Source of the DNA: Hydrogenophaga palleronii_A
GTDB taxonomy: Bacteria > Pseudomonadota > Gammaproteobacteria > Burkholderiales > Burkholderiaceae_C
Assembly: GCF_031457455.1 (NCBI RefSeq)
Contig: NZ_JAVDWU010000002.1
Span: 1 to 64,000 of the forward strand
Direction: 5' to 3'
Length of the DNA: 64,000 nucleotides
Within the stretch, counting starts at the first letter, position 1; each line of letters opens with the position of its first letter. Below, one piece after another: positions 8,111 to 17,953 of the stretch. The position numbers and the translations under genes were made by a program. The notes beneath the pieces were generated by a model that had not been told where the DNA came from, ran no database searches, and saw only the letters and a list, made by a program, of their open reading frames with translations.

Positions 8111-10621
8111 CTATCCTCCGCTGCGCAGCAGCATGGCGGGGCTCAGGTGCATCTGGCGCAGCAGGTAGCGCGCGCCCATCCCCAGGCTGATGGCACTCAC
8201 GCCCACGGCGGTGAGCACGCCGCTCCAGTACAGGCCGGCGGGGTCCATGTCCAGCCGCCAGCGCAACAGGCCGGTGGCCAGGGCGCTGCCGGCGAGCACA
8301 GCGAAACTGGCGGTCACCCCCGCCAGCAAGGTGTATTCCCAGTACAGCACGCGCCGCAGGCTGGAATGGCGAGCACCCAGGGCATGCATCACCGTGGCGT
8401 CGAACACCTGGCGGGTACGGCTGGCGGCCACCACGCTGGCCAACACCAGCAAGCTCGCGGCCAGGCACACGCCTGCCACCACCACCAGGCCGCTGCTCGC
8501 GCGGCCCATCAAGGTGCGGGTTTCGCGCAGCAGCGATTCGGTGCGCACGCTGGCGATGTTGGGTGCCACAGCGGCAAGGCGGTCCTGCGCGGCCAGGGCC
8601 TCATCGGCCGGCAGCCATGCGGCGCCCACGTGGCGGGTGATGAACGGGTCGAGCACGCCGTCGCTGAAGATGGCTTCCAGCCACAGGCGCGACTGCATGC
8701 GGCGCTGGCTGTAGATGGCTGACAAGGTCACTTCCACCGGCGTTCCCATGATTTCAAAGCGCAGTTCGTCGCCCACCTTCAGGCCAAGCTGATCCGCCTC
8801 TCGGTCTTCCATGGCCACCAGCGGTTCGCCGGTGTGGCCGGCCGGCCACCATTGGCCGCGGTCGATCACCACGTCGTCGATGTTGCCTTCCCGATTGCTC
8901 AACTTGTGCTCGTCGCGAGCCTCCATGGCGCGCTCGCCGTCTGCGCTGTCGCGCAGGGCTTCGCCGTTCACCGCCACCAGTCGGCCCAGCACGAGCGGTG
9001 CGGTCTGCACGCGGGCCAGGCCGGGTGCGGCCTGCAAGGTTTCGCGCAGGGTGTCGATCTGTTCGGTCTGCACGTCGTAGAACACGAGGGCGGGAGCGTT
9101 GGCCGGCACGGTTTCATTCACCGTGCGCAGCAGCGAGACCACCACCAGCGTGCAGGCCACCAGCAGCGTGAGTGCCGAGCCCAGCGACAGCAGCGCAGGG
9201 CGCAGCGGCGAGTGCGGCTGCTGCAGGCCGGCCAGTGCCAGCTGCAGCTCCACCGGCGGTTGCCAGCGGGTCATGCCCTGTACCTGGCGCGCCACGTGTT
9301 TCAGCCCGCGCGTGATGCCTTCCAGCAGCACCAGCAGGGCGACGGTGGCGGCCACGAAGGCGAGCCCAAAACGCGGGTCGGGCAGGGTCAGCACCAGCAG
9401 CAGCAACGTCATGCCGGCCGCAGCGGCCGTGAGCCACCAGGTGCGGCGCGGGGTCTTGAGGTTGGCGCCATTGACGCCGCGAAACAGCGCAGCGGGGGAG
9501 ACCGACAGCGCGCGCCCCAGCGCCGGCAAGGCAAAGGCCACGGCCGTGAGCACACCAAACATCAGCGCCACCAGCGAAGAGGGCCACAGCCCGACCAGCA
9601 ACACCGCCATGGGCAGGCGCTCGGCCGTGGCGAAGGCGGCTGCCAGGGCCAGGGCATTGCCCAGCAGCACGCCGGCGACGCTGGCCAGCAGCGCCAGCAT
9701 CACGATCTGCAGCAGCACCATGGCCGCCAGTTGTCCGTCACGCAGGCCCAGCGCGCGCAGCGTGGCCAGTGAAGTGAGCTTGCCTTGCAGATAGGCCTGC
9801 ACGCTGTTGAACACGCCCAGGCCGCCAATGAACAGCGCAGAGAACCCGATCAGCAGCAGGCCGGAGCCAATCTGTGCCAGCACCTCGGCCATGCGTGCGC
9901 TGCGCTGGCTGAAGGTGCGCACATCCGCATCCAGCGCGGGGAAAGCGGCCACGAAGGCGTCGCGCCATTGGTTGGCCGGCTCGTCGGTGCGCACGCGGTA
10001 GCGGTATTCCACGCGGCTGAGCGGCTGCACCAGGCCGGTCGCCTTTAGCGCACCATCGGCCACCAACACGGGGGCACCACCCCAGTCGGCGCGCAGGCTG
10101 CGGTCGGGCTGTCGGGTGATGAGGGCGCGCACTTCCAGGTTCAGATCGCCAATGTCGATGCGGTCGCCTGGTTGCAGGTTCAGGCGCTGGGCCAGCGCGG
10201 CGTCTACTGCCGCGCCCCAGTCTTGTCCGCGCTGGGCCAAGGCAGCGTCCAGCACAGACGCTGGGGCCAACGTGACCTCGCCGTACAGCGGGTACTGCGC
10301 ATCCGTGCTTTGCAGTTCGATGAGTTGCGCCTGCCCGCTGGCAGTGCGAAGCATCGTGCGCAGCTCGACCATGCGCGAGACCGTGGCAGTGTCGTTCATC
10401 CAAGCCAGCACGTCGGCGTGCAGGGGCTGCTGGTATTCCACTTCCACGTCACCGCCAAACAGCAGGCGTGCGTCGGAGCGCAAGGCGTCGGCCACCTGCC
10501 GGTACAGGCCGCCGCCGGCCGCCACCAGCGACACGCCCAGCACCAGGCAGGCACAGAAGATCCACAGGCTGCGGCCACTGCGGCGCAGGTCGCGCCAGGC
10601 CAGATCAAGCAGGAAGGGCAT
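8111..10621 (-). CDS. ABC transporter permease, FtsX/YbbP type
   Basis: An 836-residue inner-membrane protein starting MPFLLDLAWRDLRRSGRS, typical for YbbP and LolC/E relatives. One membrane segment lies near residue 25, followed by a large periplasmic domain, three helices near residues 260-400, a second periplasmic domain and three terminal helices. Two FtsX domains are thus present in one chain, as in YbbP. Such pairs are mechanotransmission or lipid/lipoprotein-handling systems and not classic importers. The ATG overlaps the end of the ATPase gene by 17 bases. The stop lies three bases from the convergent amidohydrolase stop. The function is inferred from the family alone. Confidence 0.88.
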   Translation of the reverse strand: MPFLLDLAWRDLRRSGRSLWIFCACLVLGVSLVAAGGGLYRQVADALRSDARLLFGGDVEVEYQQPLHADVLAWMNDTATVSRMVELRTMLRTASGQAQLIELQSTDAQYPLYGEVTLAPASVLDAALAQRGQDWGAAVDAALAQRLNLQPGDRIDIGDLNLEVRALITRQPDRSLRADWGGAPVLVADGALKATGLVQPLSRVEYRYRVRTDEPANQWRDAFVAAFPALDADVRTFSQRSARMAEVLAQIGSGLLLIGFSALFIGGLGVFNSVQAYLQGKLTSLATLRALGLRDGQLAAMVLLQIVMLALLASVAGVLLGNALALAAAFATAERLPMAVLLVGLWPSSLVALMFGVLTAVAFALPALGRALSVSPAALFRGVNGANLKTPRRTWWLTAAAAGMTLLLLVLTLPDPRFGLAFVAATVALLVLLEGITRGLKHVARQVQGMTRWQPPVELQLALAGLQQPHSPLRPALLSLGSALTLLVACTLVVVSLLRTVNETVPANAPALVFYDVQTEQIDTLRETLQAAPGLARVQTAPLVLGRLVAVNGEALRDSADGERAMEARDEHKLSNREGNIDDVVIDRGQWWPAGHTGEPLVAMEDREADQLGLKVGDELRFEIMGTPVEVTLSAIYSQRRMQSRLWLEAIFSDGVLDPFITRHVGAAWLPADEALAAQDRLAAVAPNIASVRTESLLRETRTLMGRASSGLVVVAGVCLAASLLVLASVVAASRTRQVFDATVMHALGARHSSLRRVLYWEYTLLAGVTASFAVLAGSALATGLLRWRLDMDPAGLYWSGVLTAVGVSAISLGMGARYLLRQMHLSPAMLLRSGG

Positions 10622-11405
10622 GTGACGTGGTTCCTGCAGCGGGATGGTAGGTGGTGGAAGCGGTGAACGTGGGAGTGGAAGTTGAAGCTGAAGCAGGAAT
10701 AGGGCTGTGCACCTCGCTCGGGGCGGTCTCGTGTAACTGGCCGTCGTGCAGGCGCAGCACGCGGTCGCAGCGTGCTGCAAAGTCGAGGTCGTGCGTGACC
10801 AGCACCAGTGTGGTGCCCAGGTCTCGGTTGAGCTCAAACAGCAGTTCGCGCACCGATTCGGCGGTGTGGTCGTCGAGGTTGCCGGTGGGCTCGTCGGCCA
10901 GCAGCAGGCGAGGGCGGTGCACCAGGGCGCGGGCAATGGCCACGCGTTGCTGCTCGCCGCCGGAGAGCTGCGTGGGGAAGTGATCCAGCCGACTGTCCAG
11001 ACCTACACGGGTGAGCATGGCGCGGGCCTGCTCCCGGGCGTCTCGGCGGCCAGCCATTTGCAAGGGCAGGGCCACGTTGTCCAGCGCGTTCAGGCTGGGC
11101 AGCAGGTGAAAGCTCTGGAACACGATGCCCACGCGTTCGCGCCGCAGGTCGGCCAGACCATCGCTGTCCAGCTTGCCCAGGTCCACGCCGTCGATCACCA
11201 CGCGCCCGCCACTGGGGCGCTCCAAGCCTGAGAACAGCAACAGCAGTGACGTCTTGCCTGAACCCGAGGGCCCGGCAATGGCCACGCGCGTGCCGGCTTC
11301 AATGCGCATGTTCACACCCCGCAGCACGTCCACCCGGGTGTGGGCCAGGGGGTACGACATGGAAAGGTCGTCGACTTCGATGATGGGTGGAATGGTGTCT
11401 GTCAT
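10605..11405 (-). CDS. ABC transporter ATPase, LolD/YbbA type
   Basis: A 266-residue nucleotide-binding subunit. Walker A is GPSGSGKTS (residues 45-53), the signature is LSGGEQQR, Walker B is LLLADEP and the switch His lies in LVTHD. It is the MacB/LolD/YbbA subclass that pairs with FtsX-type permeases, and the next gene is exactly such a permease. The last ~35 residues after the core are an unusual Ser/Thr/Pro-rich tail that overlaps the start of the permease gene, so the tail may simply reflect the shared sequence. Start 11405 is preferred over an upstream ATG on domain boundary grounds. Confidence 0.9.
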   Translation of the reverse strand: MTDTIPPIIEVDDLSMSYPLAHTRVDVLRGVNMRIEAGTRVAIAGPSGSGKTSLLLLFSGLERPSGGRVVIDGVDLGKLDSDGLADLRRERVGIVFQSFHLLPSLNALDNVALPLQMAGRRDAREQARAMLTRVGLDSRLDHFPTQLSGGEQQRVAIARALVHRPRLLLADEPTGNLDDHTAESVRELLFELNRDLGTTLVLVTHDLDFAARCDRVLRLHDGQLHETAPSEVHSPIPASASTSTPTFTASTTYHPAAGTTSHALPA

Positions 11406-11560
11406 TCGGTGCGGGGAGCGTGGGGGGAGGGCGCCTGGGTCAGGTGTGCTGTCTGTGCGGCAGGTCAACGCAGTGTGAGGCCATTACCCCACGGAGGTTC
11501 CTTCCAGTTCGTCCGAGGGTTTGTCGCAAGGGATCGGGCGTTTTGTCGCCGGGCATGGGT

Positions 11561-12238
11561 TCAGACCGGAGGCAGGGTCCACACGCGCTCGCCGCCTACG
11601 GCGTGGTGCTGACGGCCTGGCGCGGCGCCCAGCACATGGCCGCCGGTGAAGGCACCAAAGGCGGGCAGGATGGATTGCCCCGGCTCACTCACGAAACAGG
11701 GCAGGCGCAGCCGGTCACGGCCCGGTCCTTGCAGTGCCACCACCGGGTGCAGGTGGCCGGCCAGCACGTGGTGGGTGGAATGGCTTTGTGGGTGGTGGCA
11801 GCAGGCAAAGGGTCCGAGCAACCAGGGTCCGTCCACCGCGGCAATGCCCAGCGAGGGAGGCGGGTCACCGGCGCGATCGTCGTGGTTGCCGCGCACCAGG
11901 GTGGCGTCCAGCGCAGCATGGCGTTCGCGCCAGGCCTGCAGCGATGCCAGCACATGTGGTGTGCGCGCGGCTGAGGCGTGCAGGAAGTCGCCCAGGCACA
12001 CCAAGTGGCGGGCCTGATGGCGGGTGATCAGTTCGTCGAGCCGCCTCAGGTTGTCCTGCGTGGTGCCGTGGGGCACGGGTTGGCCCAACGCGCGGTAGGT
12101 GGCGGCCTTGCCCAGGTGCAGGTCGGCCACGAACAGCGTGTGGGCAGCCGGCCACCAAAGCGCGCGTTCGGGCAGCAGGTGCAGGCTTTCACCGGCCCAT
12201 TCGACGCAGGCGTGAGGGGTTTCGGCGACGGGGAGCAT
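11561..12238 (-). CDS. pdeM: ligase-associated DNA repair metallophosphoesterase PdeM
   Basis: A 225-residue calcineurin-like phosphoesterase. Metal motifs in order are VADLHLGK, CLGDFLH, VRGNHDD and the C-terminal AGHLHP. PdeM proteins are predicted nucleases found beside the ATP-dependent ligase, DEXH helicase and MBL exonuclease, and all of those lie directly upstream here in the same direction. A longer start at 12340 is possible, but its 34 extra residues are not conserved-looking. The gap to the helicase gene is about 100 bases with the start used here. Family members cut phosphodiesters with Mn or other metals; the in vivo substrate is not settled. Confidence 0.85.
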   Translation of the reverse strand: MLPVAETPHACVEWAGESLHLLPERALWWPAAHTLFVADLHLGKAATYRALGQPVPHGTTQDNLRRLDELITRHQARHLVCLGDFLHASAARTPHVLASLQAWRERHAALDATLVRGNHDDRAGDPPPSLGIAAVDGPWLLGPFACCHHPQSHSTHHVLAGHLHPVVALQGPGRDRLRLPCFVSEPGQSILPAFGAFTGGHVLGAAPGRQHHAVGGERVWTLPPV

Positions 12239-12342
12239 GCCCTGGATTGTGGGCAGATGTTGCTGGCAGGTGTGTGACAGCGGGCCAGACCTGAGCGCAC
12301 TGCGGGGAGAAGGGAGTGCGCGTTCAACCGCTGTTTCCACGC

Positions 12343-15045
12343 TCAGAGCGGTGGCAGCGGGCGTGGCGGCTTGCGTTCGCGGCGGGGGCGCCGATCACCG
12401 GTGCGCCGGGAAACGGGGCTGTCGCGGCCGAAGTCCAGTGTGTCGAGCACGGCTTGTACGTCGCCTTCGTCCTCGCCTTCCGGGCTCTGGGACTTGTCGC
12501 GTGCCTTCCTCCTGGATGGGCCGTCAGCGGCTTTCTCCAGTTGGGCCACCATGCGCGCGATGCGCTGGGCCACGTTCTCGTTGCTGAACTTTTCGCGAAA
12601 GCGCTCCACCATGAGCGGAAAGGCAAACGGCGTGGGCCGCTCCAATGTGTGCAGCATCAAGGTCTGCTGGTTCATGCGCGCGAGTGCGGTCTGCAAGCGC
12701 GCCATGTCCAGCTCCAGCGCCAGCAGTTCCTGCTCGGCCTGGTGCAGCAGGCGGTTGCCTGGGTCGTACTGGCGGAACACCTCCCAGAACAGGCGCGACG
12801 ACGCCTGTAGTTGCCGGCTGCTGCGCTGTTCGCCGGGGTGGCCCTGAAACACCAGGCCTGCCACGCGCGCGATTTCCCGGAAGCGTCGCTGCGCCAGCTC
12901 GCCCGCGTTGAGGCTGTCGAGCACTTCCTGCTGCAAAGCCTTGTCGCTCTCAGCGTTGCGCAAGACCTGCGGCAGCAGCTCGGCCCAGTCGGTGTGCGTG
13001 GGCGAAAGCAGCTCAAACCCATAGTCGTTGACCGCAATGGAAAACGTGGTGGGCGAATGGCGCGCCACGCGCCACGCAATGAGGCCACCCAGGCCCAGAT
13101 GCACATGGCGGCCCGCAAACGGATAGAGGAACAGGTGCGTGCCTTCACGGGAGTGCAGCACTTCGGCCAGCAGGTGGTGACGCGTGGGCAGGGCCGACCA
13201 TTCGCTTTGCACCGCCAGAAGATCCTTTGCGGCTCGCAGCTCTGGCGAACTGTGACGACCATCAGCCGCCAGTTCGAGCTGGTCCACCACCGCGTCGGCC
13301 AGCGTGGTGGACAGTGGCATCTTGCCGCCGTTCCAGCGCGGCACGGCGGGCCGCTGGCCCTGGGCACGCCTGACCCAGGCCGTCATCTCATGCACGCGCA
13401 CCAGCTCCAGCAGGCGGCCGGCGAACAGAAAGCAATCGCCCGGTTTCAGTCGCGCGGCAAAGCTCTCTTCCACCTGGCCCAGCCGCGCTCCGCCCACGAA
13501 CTGCACCGCCATGCTGGCGTCGCTGACGATGGTGCCGATGTTCATGCGATGGCGCCTGGCCAGCCGCGCATCGGGCACGCGCCACACGCCGTTCGCGTCC
13601 ACCTGCACGCGGTGGAAATCCGGGTAGGCGCCCAGCGCCTCGCCGCCCTGGCGCACAAAGGCCAGGCACCAGGCCCAGTCGGCATCGCTGAGCTGTGCGT
13701 AAGCCGCGGTGCTGCGTACCTCGTGCAGCAATGCTTCGGGCATGAAACCACCGCCCAGCGCCACCGTGACCAAATGCTGCACCAGCACGTCCAGCGGTTG
13801 CTGCGGCACCTCGCGGGCTTCAATGTGCCCGGCCGCCACGGCGTCGCGTGCGGCTGCGCCTTCGATCAATTCCAGCGCATGCGTGGGCACGATGGTGATG
13901 CGCGAAGGGCGGCCCGGTGCGTGGCCGGAACGCCCCGCACGCTGCAGCAACCGGGCAATGCCTTTGGGTGAGCCGATCTGCAGCACGCGTTCCACCGGCA
14001 GAAAGTCCACGCCCAGGTCCAAGCTGCTGGTGCACACCACCGCGCGCAGCGCACCGCTCTTGAGGCCGGCCTCCACCCATTCGCGCACGCCGTGGTCCAG
14101 CGAGCCGTGGTGAAGGGCGATCAGGCCGGCCCAGTCAGGCCGCGCGTCCAGCAGGGCCTGATACCAGAGTTCGGCTTGCGATCGCGTGTTGGTGAAGACC
14201 AGCGTGTTGCCGCTGCGTTCGATTTCCTCCACCACCTGCGGCAGCATGCTGATGCCCAGGTGGCCGGCCCAGGGGAAGCGATCGGTGCGGGGCGGCAGCA
14301 GCGTGTCCACCGTCAGGCGCTTCGGTGTCTTGCCTTGCACCAGCACACCATCGCGCCCGGGGCCGAGCAAGGTGTGCTGCGCCACATCGAGGTTGCCCAG
14401 TGTGGCCGACATGCCCCACACCATCAGGTCCGCGTTCAAGTGGCGCAGGCGCGCCACCGCCAGCTGCGTCTGCACACCGCGCTTGTTGCCCATGAGCTCG
14501 TGCCATTCGTCCACCACCACCAGCCGCGCACGGCCGAGGTTGTCGGCCGCATCGGCCCGTGAGAGCAAAACACTCAGACTCTCAGGCGTGGTGACCAGCA
14601 CGGTGGGCAGGCGACGGTCTTGCGCGCTGCGCTCACCACTGGTGGTGTCGCCACTGCGCGCGCCCGCGCTCCAGTGCGGAGCCATCTCGGTCAGCGGTTC
14701 CTTCAGGGCGCGCAAAGTGTCGGCGGCCAGGGCGCGCATGGGGGTGATCCAGATGACGGTGAGCGGTGCGGCGTTGGGCTGTGCGTGTGGGTTCGGGTGT
14801 GCGTCTGGAACCACGATTTCCGTGCTGGCTGTTTTGGAAGAGTTGGCGGCGTCCGCTTTCAGGCGCTTGGCGTCGATCAGCGCCTGCAGCGCACCCAGCC
14901 AGACCGCAAAGGTTTTGCCCGAGCCTGTCGTGGCGTGCAGCAGACCGCTCTGGCCGCGTGCCATGGCGGTCCACACCTGGCGCTGAAACGCAAAGGGCTT
15001 CCAATCGCGTGCTGCCAGCCAGGCCGTGGCGTTGGGGCCTTTCAT
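12343..15045 (-). CDS. ligase-associated DEXH-box helicase (Lhr-like)
   Basis: A 900-residue superfamily 2 helicase of the Lhr group. Motif I is ATTGSGKT and motif II VVDEWHE (a DEWH box). Motif III is SATLGN, and the C-terminal RecA domain has the arginine-finger region LLQRAGRSGHAPG. A long C-terminal part, about 400 residues, carries the Lhr winged-helix and core domains. The last ~40 residues are very basic. The ATG overlaps the stop of the DNA ligase gene (ATGA), so the two are translationally coupled. It unwinds or translocates on nucleic acid in the ligase-linked repair cassette. Confidence 0.93.
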   Translation of the reverse strand: MKGPNATAWLAARDWKPFAFQRQVWTAMARGQSGLLHATTGSGKTFAVWLGALQALIDAKRLKADAANSSKTASTEIVVPDAHPNPHAQPNAAPLTVIWITPMRALAADTLRALKEPLTEMAPHWSAGARSGDTTSGERSAQDRRLPTVLVTTPESLSVLLSRADAADNLGRARLVVVDEWHELMGNKRGVQTQLAVARLRHLNADLMVWGMSATLGNLDVAQHTLLGPGRDGVLVQGKTPKRLTVDTLLPPRTDRFPWAGHLGISMLPQVVEEIERSGNTLVFTNTRSQAELWYQALLDARPDWAGLIALHHGSLDHGVREWVEAGLKSGALRAVVCTSSLDLGVDFLPVERVLQIGSPKGIARLLQRAGRSGHAPGRPSRITIVPTHALELIEGAAARDAVAAGHIEAREVPQQPLDVLVQHLVTVALGGGFMPEALLHEVRSTAAYAQLSDADWAWCLAFVRQGGEALGAYPDFHRVQVDANGVWRVPDARLARRHRMNIGTIVSDASMAVQFVGGARLGQVEESFAARLKPGDCFLFAGRLLELVRVHEMTAWVRRAQGQRPAVPRWNGGKMPLSTTLADAVVDQLELAADGRHSSPELRAAKDLLAVQSEWSALPTRHHLLAEVLHSREGTHLFLYPFAGRHVHLGLGGLIAWRVARHSPTTFSIAVNDYGFELLSPTHTDWAELLPQVLRNAESDKALQQEVLDSLNAGELAQRRFREIARVAGLVFQGHPGEQRSSRQLQASSRLFWEVFRQYDPGNRLLHQAEQELLALELDMARLQTALARMNQQTLMLHTLERPTPFAFPLMVERFREKFSNENVAQRIARMVAQLEKAADGPSRRKARDKSQSPEGEDEGDVQAVLDTLDFGRDSPVSRRTGDRRPRRERKPPRPLPPL

Positions 15046-16709
15046 GGCGAAATGGCGCTGGCCGCACCGGGCATCAGCGCGGCCAGGGTTTGCAGTGTGT
15101 CGGCTTCATCCACCGGCTTGTCTTCACGCCAGCGCAGCATGCGCGGAAAGCGCACCGCAATGCCGCTCTTGTGGCGGGTGCTGCGGGCAATGCCTTCAAA
15201 GCCCAGCTCAAACACCAGGGTGGGCCGCACGCTGCGCACCGGGCCAAAGCTCTCCACCGTGGTCTTGCGGATGATCGCGTCCACCTTCGCCATCTCGGCG
15301 TCCGTCAAGCCCGAATAGGCCTTGGCGAAAGGCACGAGTTGCCGGCGTTCGGTGCCTGGCGGCGCGTTCCACACCGCGAAGGTGTAGTCGCTGTAGAGGC
15401 TGGCGCGGCGGCCGTGTCCGCGCTGGGCGTAGATCAGCACCGCATCCACGCTGAATGGGTCGATCTTCCATTTCCACCAAGTGCCCACGCTGCGTGTGCG
15501 GCCCACGCCGTACAACGCGCTGCGCTGCTTGAGCATGAAGCCCTCGGTGCCCATCTGTCGGGCGGCTTCTCGCTGTTCTGACAGTTCAACCCATGAGTCG
15601 CCCTGCAGCATCGGGCTGGCGATGAGCTGGGGGTGGTTCATCTCCGCCACCAGCGCGTCGAGCTGAGCGCGGCGCGTCTGTTGGGTTTGTTCGCGAAGGT
15701 CGTTGCCCTCGGTTTCCAGCAGGTCATAGGCCAGCAGCACCACCGGCACTTCTCGCAGCAGCTTGGCGCCCAGCGTCTTGCGGCCGATGCGCCGCTGCAG
15801 TTCGGCAAAAGGCTGGGGCTGACCATCGCGCCACACCACGATCTCGCCGTCGATCACGGTGCCGTCGGGCAGGGCGTCGCCCAGGGCGCTGAGCTCGGGA
15901 AAACGATCGGTCACCAGCTCCTCGCCGCGCGACCACAGCCAGGTCTGGCCTGCGCGACGCACCAACTGGGCGCGAATGCCGTCCCACTTCCATTCCACCT
16001 GCCAATCGGTCGGTGAGCCCAGCAGTTCGTCAAAACGTTCAAGTGGTTCGTTCAACGGGTGAGCCAGGAAAAAGGGATAGGGTTGGCCGCTGGTTTTCTG
16101 GTTGGTTTCTGCGACGGACTCCGGCACCACCAGCGCTTCATATACTGCGGCAGTGGGCAAGGCGCCCACGTGCGTGTAGCCCATGAGCCGCTGCGCCACG
16201 CGCTGTGTGCTCACCCCGGCCACCGTCGCCAGCGCCTGCGTGACCTGCAGGCGCGACACGCCCACACGAAAACCACCGGTGATGAGCTTGATGCAGATGA
16301 AGCGTTGATCGTCCGGCAGCTGCTGCCACACGCTGTGCAGGGCTGCGGCCTGCACGTCGGGTGGTTGACCGCGCAAAGGCAGGAGGTGGTGGAGCAGCCA
16401 GTCCGCCAGACCGCGTTCGACCGCTTCGGTACCGGGCGGCAGCAACAGCGCCACCGTTTCTGCCAGGTCGCCCACGGCCTGATAGCTCTCTTCAAACAGC
16501 CATTCCGGCAGGCCGGCGGTCTCCCGGGCCATGGTGCGCAACAGTGCCGTGGGCACGATCTGGCGCGGCTTGCCACCGGCCAGGAAATACACCGCCCAGG
16601 CGGCGTCCTCGGCCGGGGCCTCGCGCAGGTAACGCTGCAGGGCAGCCTGCTTGTCGCGGCTGGATGTGCTGGCATCGAGCTCGCGGTAGAGGGCGGCGAA
16701 ACGCTTCAT
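15042..16709 (-). CDS. ATP-dependent DNA ligase of the repair cassette
   Basis: A 555-residue ligase. The nucleotide-accepting lysine is Lys241 in EWKWDGIRAQL (motif I). Later motifs include the glutamate-bearing GTVIDGEIVVW and the basic segment TEGFMLKQR, followed by TWWKWKIDP (motif V). The first ~210 residues are the alpha-helical DNA-binding domain seen in LigB/LigI-type ligases, and the last ~130 are the OB-fold. It seals nicked DNA with ATP and would act beside the chromosomal NAD-dependent LigA. The stop overlaps the helicase start, and its ATG overlaps the exonuclease stop by four bases, so all three are one coupled unit. Confidence 0.94.
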   Translation of the reverse strand: MKRFAALYRELDASTSSRDKQAALQRYLREAPAEDAAWAVYFLAGGKPRQIVPTALLRTMARETAGLPEWLFEESYQAVGDLAETVALLLPPGTEAVERGLADWLLHHLLPLRGQPPDVQAAALHSVWQQLPDDQRFICIKLITGGFRVGVSRLQVTQALATVAGVSTQRVAQRLMGYTHVGALPTAAVYEALVVPESVAETNQKTSGQPYPFFLAHPLNEPLERFDELLGSPTDWQVEWKWDGIRAQLVRRAGQTWLWSRGEELVTDRFPELSALGDALPDGTVIDGEIVVWRDGQPQPFAELQRRIGRKTLGAKLLREVPVVLLAYDLLETEGNDLREQTQQTRRAQLDALVAEMNHPQLIASPMLQGDSWVELSEQREAARQMGTEGFMLKQRSALYGVGRTRSVGTWWKWKIDPFSVDAVLIYAQRGHGRRASLYSDYTFAVWNAPPGTERRQLVPFAKAYSGLTDAEMAKVDAIIRKTTVESFGPVRSVRPTLVFELGFEGIARSTRHKSGIAVRFPRMLRWREDKPVDEADTLQTLAALMPGAASAISP

Positions 16710-17779
16710 GCGGCTTCACCTTCGGGCTGCTCTGGCTTGGGCTCGGGCGTTTCTGGAACAGCCTGGTCGGCCACATCGTCGTCACCATATTCGGTATCAA
16801 AAGCCTGCGCGTCCAGTCCGTTTTCATTGAGCCAGCGCACCAGCACGGGCACGCTGCCGTGCGTCACGCGGATGTGCTCGGCGCCCGTGCCCTGGATGGC
16901 GGCCATGAGGCCGGGCCAGTCGGCGTGGTCCGACATGACGAAGCCCCTATCCACACCCCTGCGGCGGCGCGTACCGCGCACCTGCATCCAGCCGCTGGCA
17001 AAGGCGTCGACCGCATCCGAACCAAACCGCTTCATCCATGGAGTGCCCTGCGCAGAAGGCGGTGCCAGCACCAGCGCGCGCTTGAGCGCAGCTTTGTCCA
17101 TCGCTGCATCCGTCACGCGAAAGGTGGGCGGCAGATCTACACCCGCCGCCCGGTACACCGCGTTCAGCGGCTCCACTGCGCCGTGCACCACGATGGGCCC
17201 GATGGACGGGTCCACACCGTGCAGGATGCGCTGTGCCTTGCCAAAGGCGTAGCACAGCAATACAGACGCCCGGCCCTCATCGGCGTTGCTGCGCCACCAG
17301 GCGTTGATCTCGTCGAACAGCACGGCCTGCGTGGGCCAGCGGTAGATGGGCAGGCCGAAGGTGCTTTCGGTGATGAAGGTGTCGCAGCGCACTGGCTCAA
17401 AACCCGGGCAGGTGCCGTCGGGCTCGGTCTTGTAGTCGCCAGATGCCACCCACACCCGACCACCGTGTTCCAGCCGCACCTGGGCTGAGCCCAGCACATG
17501 CCCGGCAGGGTGCAACGACAAGCGCACGCCGTTGTGTTCGATCGATTCACCATAGGCCAGCGTCTGCAGGTGGATGCTCGCGCCCAGCCGCTGGCGCAGC
17601 GTGCCGGCACTGTCGGTGTGCGCAAGGTAGTGGGCATGACCGGTGCGGGCGTGGTCCGAATGCGCGTGCGTGATCACGGCGCGCTCCACCGGTCGCCAGG
17701 GGTCGATGTAGAAGTCGCCTGCGGGGCAGTACAGGCCTTCGGGGCGGGCGATGACGAGGTCTTGGGAAGCGGATGCCAT
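16706..17779 (-). CDS. ligase-associated MBL-fold DNA exonuclease
   Basis: A 357-residue metallo-beta-lactamase protein. The metal motif is THAHSDHA (His38, His40, Asp42, His43), followed by PAGHVLGSAQ, VASGDYKTE, and a C-terminal MSDHADWPGL typical of beta-CASP relatives. Proteins annotated as ligase-associated DNA exonuclease, formerly mRNA 3-prime end processing factor, share this layout. It heads the coupled exonuclease-ligase-helicase-PdeM series. The start at 17779 is used because the upstream in-frame extension is unlike the family. The C-terminal ~35 residues are acidic and proline-rich, as often seen in a disordered tail. Confidence 0.92.
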   Translation of the reverse strand: MASASQDLVIARPEGLYCPAGDFYIDPWRPVERAVITHAHSDHARTGHAHYLAHTDSAGTLRQRLGASIHLQTLAYGESIEHNGVRLSLHPAGHVLGSAQVRLEHGGRVWVASGDYKTEPDGTCPGFEPVRCDTFITESTFGLPIYRWPTQAVLFDEINAWWRSNADEGRASVLLCYAFGKAQRILHGVDPSIGPIVVHGAVEPLNAVYRAAGVDLPPTFRVTDAAMDKAALKRALVLAPPSAQGTPWMKRFGSDAVDAFASGWMQVRGTRRRRGVDRGFVMSDHADWPGLMAAIQGTGAEHIRVTHGSVPVLVRWLNENGLDAQAFDTEYGDDDVADQAVPETPEPKPEQPEGEAA

Positions 17780-17953
17780 GTTGCTTGAATGCCAGTGTGC
17801 CGGAAGTCGGTCAGAGTGGCTGGTGTAGTGTCTTGTGCCGCGCGGCGGCGCGACATGCGCCATCCGGCAGACGCTTCGATCGAACTATGATGCGCGTCGG
17901 CCGCCCGGGCCATTCGATTCAATTGCCTTTTGAGGGCGCAGCAGGGAGTTCAG

